This document shows, one piece after another, positions 24,813 through 31,683 of a stretch of DNA of 64,000 bases. This DNA comes from Chamaesiphon sp041738715 (GTDB taxonomy: Bacteria > Cyanobacteriota > Cyanobacteriia > Cyanobacteriales > Chamaesiphonaceae): positions 22,066-86,065 of the forward strand of contig JBGSPI010000092.1 of assembly GCA_041738715.1 (NCBI GenBank), read 5' to 3'. Below the pieces are notes generated by a model. The model ran no database searches, was not told the origin of the DNA, and worked only from the letters and a program-made list of their open reading frames with translations. Position 1 is the stretch's first letter. Each line of letters begins with the position of its first letter. The translations under genes and the position numbers were made by a program.

Positions 24813-25020
24813 ACGCGAGTATTTCCAGTTTGTAAGAGATCCAATGAGATCTTTAGTGCGATCAAAATCATCATTGAGTCGAATAACTTTGTTCGATTTG
24901 CTAAAGCAACGCTGTGCGAACGCGCAAGTGTACCACCTGGTGGCGATCGATTTCTGCTTCTGTATTGCTTCGAGGATCATTATGACAACATACATTGGCA
25001 TTGAGGCTGGCAGTGTCCAG

Positions 25021-25413
25021 TTAGAATCGGATAATTTCGATCGTGCATCGCGATCGTTGAAAACAGACATCAAATTCTCGAAAAAAGTTCGTTTGCCCAA
25101 GAATTAACGGTACCTGAGATGCTTGTGTCCAGGCAAATGCTAGGCGAACTGGTTCCAAATACCCAATTTGAACATGCACAAATAAACCCCGTGCTTCAGC
25201 ACTCGCGAGATTTCCAGCCAATGGTAAGCGGACAGTTTGTTCATCCCAAATTGCACCTAATTGCAGCCCAATGTCATAAGGCAATAGATTGACCGTAGAC
25301 CCAGTATCGAGCAGTGCATTCGCAGAAACAGAAGAGTCTGCATAACTCAGAATGATAGGAATTGTGGGCAATGCTTCATCGTTAGAAAAGGGGAACTCGA
25401 CTGTACTAGGCAT
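25021..25413 (-). CDS. Retropepsin-like aspartic protease fold protein
   Basis: From ATG 25413 the product is about 130 residues. It holds the single aspartic-protease signature ALLDTGSTVNLLPYDIG near residues 35-51 and a second conserved LILGQTNFFREFDVCF near the C-terminus. It is single-domain, so it must dimerise as retropepsins do. The ATG overlaps the stop of the preceding small gene by eight bases. The pair is a recurrent cyanobacterial arrangement that I recall as uncharacterised; whether it is a protease, a TA-type module or something else is unknown. Confidence 0.75.
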   Translation of the reverse strand: MPSTVEFPFSNDEALPTIPIILSYADSSVSANALLDTGSTVNLLPYDIGLQLGAIWDEQTVRLPLAGNLASAEARGLFVHVQIGYLEPVRLAFAWTQASQVPLILGQTNFFREFDVCFQRSRCTIEIIRF

Positions 25414-25624
25414 GAGTAGATGCCTCTTGGTCATCCTGAATCATTTGCATCAGGATGTTTGCAGCTTCCGTTGCGTCGTAGGGCGACCAAATCGGGTACT
25501 CTGATGCAGAAAAGATGACTTGTAGTTCAGCGTCTGGGATTTGCGTGGCTAGGAGTTTGAAGAGTGATAATTTGTCTGACTGACTTAGATTGTTGACCAG
25601 AGGAATTAACTCAGCGAGTGACAT
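25406..25624 (-). CDS. Small partner of the retropepsin-like protein
   Basis: A 72-residue protein (LAELIPLVNNLSQSDKLSLF at the start, EYPIWSPYDATEAANILMQM near 41-60). The EYPIWSPYDA motif is one I recall in small cyanobacterial proteins paired with single-domain aspartic proteases. Coding overlap with the next gene implies coupled translation. It is acidic and helical and may be a substrate, inhibitor or antitoxin-like partner. No function is established. Confidence 0.7.
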   Translation of the reverse strand: MSLAELIPLVNNLSQSDKLSLFKLLATQIPDAELQVIFSASEYPIWSPYDATEAANILMQMIQDDQEASTHA

Positions 25625-25677
25625 GCTTTAAACTCCCAGACATGAATACATTGATCATAAGCGATCGGTGAGGCACC

Positions 25678-25766
25678 GTCTAACAATCCGCTTGCACACC
25701 GACTGGATCGAGTTGGTCGTTGGAGTCCAGAAAGTTACTAGCAACGGGTGAAGCGGGACGTTAGAC
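25678..25766 (+). other. attC-like integron recombination site, orphan
   Basis: 89 bases begin with GTCTAAC (fits RYYYAAC) and end with GTTAGAC (fits GTTRRRY). The arms GTCTAACAATCCGCTTGCAC and GGTGAAGCGGGACGTTAGAC are imperfectly complementary: GTCTAAC and CCGCTT pair, with mismatches between as in attC. An inner CTGGA/TCCAG pair adds to the stem. Orientation follows the AACAAT side as R''. No plus-strand gene precedes it and no integrase is in the window, so it looks like a stranded site. Confidence 0.65.
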
Positions 25767-25873
25767 CGACAACTGTGTCGGGAATCGTCCATAGCGCGAT
25801 CGATTACTAATAAAACTCGATCGCATTCCAACACAATAGGAGAGCAGGGAAACTCATGAATTGCCTTCCCCTA

Positions 25874-26082
25874 GCTGGTAAATAGATCGAGAATATTTGC
25901 GCTCATTGCTACAGTATTGAGATCGATCGGTAGTCTAGAATACCTGGGGTGGTGTGTGAGTTAAAAATAAGAGTATGCGACTGCTCGTTGGCGCAGCGTC
26001 CGCTTTGCGGAATCGATTGAGTATCAAATCAAAACTGATTGCTATGCTGTTGGCGGTGAGTGGCTGTTCTATTTTATTGTAG
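25874..26082 (+). pseudogene. Copy B: duplicated cyclase promoter and 5' end with repeat insertion
   Basis: From 25874 the DNA follows the promoter of the cyclase at 28705. From ATG 25975 it reads MRLLVGAASALRNRLSIKSK then LIAMLLAVSGCSILL and TAG (26080). Against the intact gene (MRLLDRLSIKSKLIAMLLAVSG) it has a short insert TTGGCGCAGCGTCCGCTTTG in frame and breaks off after residue 35. It is a truncated duplicate, with a short dispersed repeat inside it. Confidence 0.8.
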
Positions 26083-26199
26083 ATATGAGGTTTCTCAATC
26101 ATCTTTGTCTACCGCTAGAGGCAGTAAATTTACTTAGACTGCCATTAATTGTAAAAGCAATTTTTAATTCAAATAAGGTATCACAAATAAAATCAGACA

Positions 26200-27096
26200 A
26201 TGGCCAAGCAAAAACAGTTATTTACAGTGGATTACAAGAATGAGGACGATCTAAGACAAATTCTACCGGCTACTCCCTCTTACAATAGTCATCACCTGGG
26301 ATGGAAAGGTATTGACTTTCAATATCATGAACAACCTGGAGGGGAGATGCCTGAAAATAGGACGAATCAGCATCTAATTTCTATCACCTTTCCTAGTGGT
26401 TCAGGTACACAAGAGCGATTCCTAGATGGACAGAGGTGGGTAGGTTCAGTTGAGGATAGACAAATTTCTCTAGTTCCAGCCAATTTATGTCATAGGGCTA
26501 TTTGGAATACTCTCGTAAGAGTTAATATTCTGATTCTAGAACCACAATACCTCGCTGATCTTGCCCATGAATCAGTAGATGTCGATCGAGTTGAACTACG
26601 ACCCATCCTTAACATCCTCGATCCGGTCATCCATAACATCACGTCTCTACTTCGACTGGAATCCCAATCACAAAATGCTCAAAGTCTACTGTATGTTGAT
26701 GGACTAACGACTGCTCTCTCTGCTCATTTGCTGCGTAATTACTGCACGACTCCACAACAGTTCCGAAACCACGAGGATGGATTATCTAAAGCCAAGCTAC
26801 AACAGGCAATTGATTTCATCCAAGCACACTTAACTGATGCGGTCTCGCTCGAAGATATTGCTACTGAGCTAGGGATGAGTCGCTATTATTTCTGTCGCTT
26901 ATTCAAAATATCTACAGGCATTTCACCATATCAATATCTGATTCAATGTCGGATTGAACAATCCAAATACCTACTGCTAAAAGGACAAATGAGTACTGCT
27001 CAAGTTGCTGTTGAAGTTGGTTTTGCCGATCAAAGTCATTTTAACCGCCATTTTAAGAAGTTTGTGGGCGTTTCTCCAAGACAATTTCTCATCTAA
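26200..27096 (+). CDS. AraC-family transcriptional regulator
   Basis: A 298-residue regulator. The C-terminal 100 residues carry the double HTH of AraC/XylS: VSLEDIATELGMSRYYFCRLFKI and VAVEVGFADQSHFNRHFKKFVGVSPRQF. The N-terminal half is a less conserved sensing domain without a motif I can name. It is followed by AT-rich DNA and then two small secreted proteins on the same strand, which are candidate targets. The start is ATG 26200, soon after the copy B duplicate. Confidence 0.9.
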   Translation: MAKQKQLFTVDYKNEDDLRQILPATPSYNSHHLGWKGIDFQYHEQPGGEMPENRTNQHLISITFPSGSGTQERFLDGQRWVGSVEDRQISLVPANLCHRAIWNTLVRVNILILEPQYLADLAHESVDVDRVELRPILNILDPVIHNITSLLRLESQSQNAQSLLYVDGLTTALSAHLLRNYCTTPQQFRNHEDGLSKAKLQQAIDFIQAHLTDAVSLEDIATELGMSRYYFCRLFKISTGISPYQYLIQCRIEQSKYLLLKGQMSTAQVAVEVGFADQSHFNRHFKKFVGVSPRQFLI

Positions 27097-27117
27097 ACAA
27101 AAAAATGCCATGAAGAT

Positions 27118-27252
27118 CGCAAGATCGTTCTATCTTTCGATCGAGCTAGTTTCTTGCTGCCTCATGATCAGTTGGTGATAAGAGCTAGAAGTCAGATCGC
27201 GCTGAACTTATTGTCAATCAAACCCATCGGACTGAACGCAAGATCGTTCTAT
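27118..27252. repeat. 16-bp direct repeats after the AraC gene
   Basis: CGCAAGATCGTTCTAT occurs at 27118-27133 and again at 27237-27252, in the 250-base gap between the AraC gene and the first secreted-protein gene. The spacing is 119 bases. They could be operators of the neighbouring regulator or traces of a small duplication. No gene is otherwise seen in the gap. Confidence 0.6.
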
Positions 27253-27346
27253 TCTTCAGTGATGTCGATTTGATATTCTTTTTGCATAGATAATGTGACC
27301 GGCTGTATGTAAGTTATTTAAACGTTTACTAATTACTTAACTTTAT

Positions 27347-27724
27347 ATGAAAATTCAGAAATCATATTGCAAAAAAATATCGCCATTTTGTAGTTATCTA
27401 ATTTTTTCTACCATAATTTTAGCACCCGTTTCTTCTATAGCTTGTGAAGCTTTCTATCCGCCTAAGATTAACAACGTACTTATTGATCGTTGTGCCTACT
27501 TGGGAGCATCTGTCTCTTGCACTCAAAGCGCAACAGAATTTGCTGCAAATTCATTTTGTAAGTACAAAAGTTACTCTTATGCCAAGAGATATTGGTGGAA
27601 GGATCACCCTTGGAAAAATCGTACCAACAATTATATTGCCCGGTCTGCATTTGGCCCCAATGCAAATTATGAATTTGTTTCAAGGACTGGAGGCTTTAGA
27701 TTTGAACTCATTCTTTGCCAGTAG
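27347..27724 (+). CDS. Small secreted cysteine-rich protein
   Basis: A 125-residue protein with an N-terminal signal segment (YLIFSTIILAPVSSIACEA). The mature part has several cysteines (ACEAF, DRCAYLG, VSCTQS, SFCKYKSY, ILCQ) and many aromatic residues (YAKRYWWKDHPWKN), suggesting a disulfide-stabilised extracellular protein. Composition is AT-rich compared with neighbours. I recognise no family. It could be under the AraC gene upstream. Confidence 0.6.
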   Translation: MKIQKSYCKKISPFCSYLIFSTIILAPVSSIACEAFYPPKINNVLIDRCAYLGASVSCTQSATEFAANSFCKYKSYSYAKRYWWKDHPWKNRTNNYIARSAFGPNANYEFVSRTGGFRFELILCQ

Positions 27725-27801
27725 AGTAGGTGTAATTAAGATTCAGCGTTCCTTTTGTTCTACATACTGCAAAAATAGTTAATCGTTTACTTGTTACAAT
27801 C

Positions 27802-28284
27802 ATGATTATATATAATCGATTCTCTAATTTGTTGATTGGCTCTCTTTTTTTAGCTAGTGCTTCAACTACAACAGCTTTATTATCAGAAAGAGTGCTCGCT
27901 CATATTATGTGTCCTGTAAAAGTAATTAGATCAACACAAGAACTTTGCCCTCATCTTCATCCGGAAGATATTGAAGCACCAGGCGAGACTGGAAGTTGCA
28001 CGCAAGCAACTATCCCTCCTCGTCAATTCATAATCACAAATAATACAGGAGTTGCAATCTCTTACGCTTTCAATGGCGGAGTAAATAATATACCTCCTAA
28101 TTATTCCCATACTTTTAGTGTTGGAGGAGGGAGCAATGGTTGTAGTGGAGGATGGTCACCTCCTAGGGTTTCTTTTGATCACTCATTTGCTCCTGGAAAT
28201 CAAATTAAAGAATACAGTTTGGACAGAGCAGGAAAATATCATTTTGGATCAGTTGGAAATACTGGGATTGATTTGTATAAATAA
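27802..28284 (+). CDS. Small secreted protein, unknown family
   Basis: A 160-residue protein with an N-terminal signal segment (LLIGSLFLASASTTTALL). The mature part is predicted to be beta-rich: QFIITNNTGVAISYAFNGGV, then glycine-rich SVGGGSNGCSGGW and a C-terminal NTGIDLYK. It contains about five cysteines, which may pair outside the cell. It resembles small beta-sandwich exoproteins only in general style. It lies 78 bases after the first secreted gene on the same strand, so the two may form a transcription unit. Confidence 0.6.
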   Translation: MIIYNRFSNLLIGSLFLASASTTTALLSERVLAHIMCPVKVIRSTQELCPHLHPEDIEAPGETGSCTQATIPPRQFIITNNTGVAISYAFNGGVNNIPPNYSHTFSVGGGSNGCSGGWSPPRVSFDHSFAPGNQIKEYSLDRAGKYHFGSVGNTGIDLYK

Positions 28285-28459
28285 TTTTACAATAATTTGA
28301 TGCGCTATCTATTCAGCATCTTACGGTCTATGCTCTTTTTTTTGTCGAAAATAGCAATAGCATACGCCTCTCAACCGTTCTAAGCTTGTCCCTGTCACAA
28401 ATTTCTATCTTTCCTCTGACTGGTGTTGCATACTTAGAATATAATTATTTGAAAACTTT

Positions 28460-28519
28460 ATGCAATGCCCAGAATGTGAATCTCAGCATATATCGAAACC
28501 CAAAAATCCCAGTGTTTGA
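28460..28519 (+). pseudogene. Possible IS1-type transposase N-terminal scrap
   Basis: ATG 28460 starts a 19-codon frame reading MQCPECESQHISKPKNPSV and then a stop. The CPEC..S.HI pattern resembles the zinc-finger start of IS1-family transposases from cyanobacteria. The rest of the element is absent. The evidence is short, so this is tentative. Otherwise 28285-28604 holds no gene. Confidence 0.3.
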
Positions 28520-28602
28520 AAATCGAATCGATCGTCGATTTAAGATGGTTCAATCGGTGGTCAGATTCGATCAATAAGATTCCATCAATATCGATCTCTA
28601 AT

Positions 28603-28704
28603 GGTTGGTAAATATATCGAGAATATTTGCGCTAATCGCTACAGTATTTAGATCGATCGGTAGTCTAGAATACCTGGGGTGGTGTGTGAACTAGAAATAA
28701 GAGT
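28603..28704 (+). promoter_or_regulatory. Upstream region of the cyclase gene (copy C, intact)
   Basis: The region before ATG 28705 is the third copy of a roughly 100-base segment also found at 24661 and 25874. Conservation includes ATCGAGAATATTTGCGCT, GATCGATCGGTAGTCTAGAA and AATAAGAGTATGCGA. A promoter within it is inferred, but no -10/-35 pair is certain. Confidence 0.5.
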
Positions 28705-30867
28705 ATGCGATTGCTCGATCGATTGAGTATCAAATCCAAACTGATTGCCATGCTGTTGGCGGTGAGTGGCTGTTCGATTGTTGTGGTTACTTATTTGGGT
28801 TATCGGAGCGGACAGGAAAATTTGACAGATCGAGTGTTCAGTCAATTAACCAGTGTTAGGGCATCTAAAGCCGATCGAATTGAGGCTTATTTCAAAAATA
28901 TTCACAACCATACCCAAACCCTGAGCGAAAATCCGGCGATTGTCTCAGCAATTCAAGAGTTTACGGCTGCTCAACGGAAATTACAAACCGTGCCGATGAC
29001 ACCGACGATCGATCGACAGCTTACCAGTTACTATCGCGATGATTTTCTGCCGCGCTTAACCAAAACGGAGATCGGCACTCCGGTAATTGAATCATATCTC
29101 CCCAAGGAACCCGCCGCCCGTTATCTTCAGTACCATTATATAGCTGCCAATCCCCACCCCGTCGGTAAAAAAATGCTGCTGGATGACCCCCGCGATGGGA
29201 GCGAGTACAGCCGGATTCATGCCCGCTATCACCCGATTTTTCGGAATATCGTCCAGAAATTTGGCTATTATGATATGTTCCTCATCGACCCCCAGGGGAC
29301 GGTGGTATATACGGTATTTAAAGAAACCGACTTCATCAGCAATTTTCAAACGGGAGCTTATAAGGATAGTAATCTGGCGCAGTTAAATGCGATCGTCCAA
29401 GCTGCCAAAACGCGCAACTATGCCCGCCTCACCGACTTTGCCGCCTACGCACCTTCTTATGGGGCACCTGCGGCCTTTATTGCTGCACCGATCTTCGATC
29501 GATCGGAATTTATCGGTGTCTTAGCCTTCCAAATGCCTGTGGATGAAATTAACAATATCATGACGGGAAATCGCAATTGGGCGAGTGATGGCTTGGGCAA
29601 GAGCGGCGAGACTTATTTAGTCGGACACGATTATTTGATGCGATCGGTTTCCCGCTTTTTGGTGGAAGATCCGAAAGGATATGCGGAAACCTTGCGCTCT
29701 TTGGGGATCAATCCTACCGTCGTCAATCGGATCGACCAGTATGGTACTTCAATTTTACAGCAACCTGTCCGCACAGAAGCTGCCGTGCAAGCGATCGCGG
29801 GCAAGCGGGGGACACAAATTATTAATGATTATCGGAATATCCCCGTCCTCAGTTCCTACGCGCCGCTGAAGTTGGAACATCTCGATTGGGTGATTTTATC
29901 GGAAATCGATCTGGCGGAAGCCTACAGCCCGATTTATGCCTTTGAGCAGCAAATTTTAATTTCGGCAACGTTATTATTACTCGCGGTGACGCTGATAGCG
30001 ATGGCTTTAGCACATCTATTTGTCAAACCGATTAATGAGTTAATTTCGAGTGCGCGGCGCGTAGCAGCAGGTGAGTTAGAGACAATTGCCGTCGTCGATT
30101 CTGGGGATGAATTTGGCGAGTTGACGCAATCTTTTAATGCGATGGTGACGAGTCTGCGGACTCAAACTAATTTAGTCGCTCAGAAAAATCAGGAAAATGA
30201 GCAGTTATTACTGAGTATCTTTCCAACGGCGATCGCTAAACGACTCAAACAGGGTGAAAAAGATATCGCTGAAGATATCTCTAATGTTGCCGTATTATTT
30301 TCCGATCTAACCGGATTTTCTAAGTTATCCTCAACCTTAACTGCCTACGAAATTGTGGCGATTCTTAACGATTTAGTTGCCGCTTTTGATGAAGCTGCCG
30401 ATCGACATGGGATGGAAAAAATTAAAACGATCGGTGATAGTTACTTAGCCGTTTCTGGACTGTCGATGCCCTATCTCGATCACGATCGACGGGCGATCGA
30501 TTTTGCGATCGAAATGTTATCAATTGTTCGGCGATTTAATCACGAGCGATCGTTTGAACTGAATATTCGGATTGCGATTAATTCTGGTGATGTCGTGGCG
30601 GGAATTGTCGGTCGAAATCGATTTATCTATGACGTGTGGGGCGATACTATCAATACCGCTAGGGATCTGCGGATCGTCTGTCCACCTGGTTCGATTTTAG
30701 TCACAGCAGCGGTGCATCAACGCTTGCAAGATCTCTACCACTTTGAACCCGTACCGGATTTAGAAATCGTTGGCAAACCAAAAGTGTCGGCGTGGCGATT
30801 AGAAACTATCCCTTCGTCCTTACCCATAGTGCAAGGCGTGAATATTGAAGATCGCCCGATCGCGTGA
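28705..30867 (+). CDS. Membrane-bound class III adenylate cyclase with sensor and HAMP domains
   Basis: A 720-residue receptor cyclase. It has TM1 at about 13-33, a large periplasmic sensor domain resembling dCache (about 40-410), TM2 near 412-435 (LISATLLLLAVTLIAMALAH), HAMP to about 490, then a class III catalytic domain (about 525-690). Metal-binding Asp residues are in VLFSDLTGFSKL and KTIGDSYLAV. The purine-specificity pair is Lys in EKIKTIGD and Asp in WGDTIN, which predicts ATP use, and NTARDLR supplies the transition-state Asn/Arg. The signal sensed is unknown. Two 5'-truncated copies of its beginning lie upstream. Confidence 0.9.
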   Translation: MRLLDRLSIKSKLIAMLLAVSGCSIVVVTYLGYRSGQENLTDRVFSQLTSVRASKADRIEAYFKNIHNHTQTLSENPAIVSAIQEFTAAQRKLQTVPMTPTIDRQLTSYYRDDFLPRLTKTEIGTPVIESYLPKEPAARYLQYHYIAANPHPVGKKMLLDDPRDGSEYSRIHARYHPIFRNIVQKFGYYDMFLIDPQGTVVYTVFKETDFISNFQTGAYKDSNLAQLNAIVQAAKTRNYARLTDFAAYAPSYGAPAAFIAAPIFDRSEFIGVLAFQMPVDEINNIMTGNRNWASDGLGKSGETYLVGHDYLMRSVSRFLVEDPKGYAETLRSLGINPTVVNRIDQYGTSILQQPVRTEAAVQAIAGKRGTQIINDYRNIPVLSSYAPLKLEHLDWVILSEIDLAEAYSPIYAFEQQILISATLLLLAVTLIAMALAHLFVKPINELISSARRVAAGELETIAVVDSGDEFGELTQSFNAMVTSLRTQTNLVAQKNQENEQLLLSIFPTAIAKRLKQGEKDIAEDISNVAVLFSDLTGFSKLSSTLTAYEIVAILNDLVAAFDEAADRHGMEKIKTIGDSYLAVSGLSMPYLDHDRRAIDFAIEMLSIVRRFNHERSFELNIRIAINSGDVVAGIVGRNRFIYDVWGDTINTARDLRIVCPPGSILVTAAVHQRLQDLYHFEPVPDLEIVGKPKVSAWRLETIPSSLPIVQGVNIEDRPIA

Positions 30868-30884
30868 GTATACTAGTAATCATC

Positions 30885-30915
30885 GGATGCTGCCATCGCA
30901 GACGCTGCGCGAATG
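30885..30915 (+). repeat. Short dispersed repeat between cyclase and antitoxin-like gene
   Basis: CCATCGCAGACGCTGCGCGA AT lies in the 58-base gap. The GCAGACGCTGCGCGAA core belongs to the same family of palindromic short repeats seen at 25986 (GGCGCAGCGTCCGCTTTGCG). Confidence 0.5.
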
Positions 30916-30925
30916 AGGTCAAACA

Positions 30926-31228
30926 ATGCAATATCAAGTTTTTGTCAAAAGTCAATCGGACAAGCATTTTACCGCATCAATTATGGGAATGCCATCGATT
31001 GCTGTCGATGGCGGTACCGAAGCCGAAGCAATTGCCAATGCTAAAACAGCACTTGAGTCACAATTGGCAATGGGTAAAATCGTGACAATTTCAATCGAAC
31101 CTCAAGTAAGTAGCTTTTCAAATATGCCATATGCAGGTATTCTCGCAACCGATCCAACCTTTGATGATTGGATGGAAAAACTTGCAAGTATTCGTCAAGT
31201 TGCCAACCAAGTCGAAGATGAAATATGA
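30926..31228 (+). CDS. Antitoxin partner of a PIN-domain toxin (HicB-like fold)
   Basis: A 100-residue protein with an N-terminal beta-alpha pattern (YQVFVKSQSDKHFTASIMGM then EAEAIANAKTALESQLAMGK) resembling HicB-type antitoxins. Its stop overlaps the start of the next gene by four bases (ATGA). With a PIN protein next, this is a type II TA pair. Antitoxin identity is based on the pairing, since the sequence itself is not diagnostic. Confidence 0.7.
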   Translation: MQYQVFVKSQSDKHFTASIMGMPSIAVDGGTEAEAIANAKTALESQLAMGKIVTISIEPQVSSFSNMPYAGILATDPTFDDWMEKLASIRQVANQVEDEI

Positions 31229-31647
31229 CACTTTATGTCTTTGATACCGACCACCTGAGCCTTTATGGACGAAATCACCCAGTACTAATCGCTCGACTCC
31301 AAGAATATTCGATCATTTTGACAACTACTGCTATCAACATCGAAGAACAATTACGCGGTAGACTCGCACAAATAGCCGAAGCTAAAGATGGATCTGCTCT
31401 TTTTAATACTTATCACTGGTTGTCAGAAACAGTTAAAATGCTCTCAGTGTTTGAGGTGTTGCAATTCACAGAAACATCTCAAACTATCTATCGAGATCTA
31501 AAATCACAGCGAATTCGGATTGGCACTCAAGATTTACGGATTGCCTCGATCGTCTTAGCTCACCAGGGTGTATTGCTATCGAGAAATGCTCGTGATTTCG
31601 ATAAAATACCAGATCTAATTGTTGAAAATTGGACAATTGAACGATAG
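31225..31647 (+). CDS. VapC-type PIN-domain ribonuclease
   Basis: A 140-residue PIN protein. The acidic active site is visible: Asp7 and Asp9 in FDTDHLSLYG, a Glu in INIEEQLRG near 41, and the Asp in IGTQDLRIASI near 104, with a later Asp in SRNARDFDKI. It probably cuts tRNA or rRNA as VapC toxins do. It overlaps the antitoxin by four bases. The operon is unlikely to include the adenylate cyclase upstream, given the 58-base gap with a repeat. Confidence 0.87.
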   Translation: MTLYVFDTDHLSLYGRNHPVLIARLQEYSIILTTTAINIEEQLRGRLAQIAEAKDGSALFNTYHWLSETVKMLSVFEVLQFTETSQTIYRDLKSQRIRIGTQDLRIASIVLAHQGVLLSRNARDFDKIPDLIVENWTIER

Positions 31648-31683
31648 CAGATGTCTAAGTCATCGGTGCGGCGGTAGATTTTT

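Noticed and set aside
24804..25100. Minus-strand frame of 98 codons next to the retropepsin gene
   Set aside because: It overlaps the C-terminal part of the retropepsin-like gene in a shifted frame (FFENLMSVFND against FFREFDVCF) and has no own start signal.
28386..28577. 63-codon frame between secreted genes and the cyclase
   Set aside because: No family match and no clear start site; the short CPEC frame at 28460 in another frame was kept as a tentative transposase scrap.
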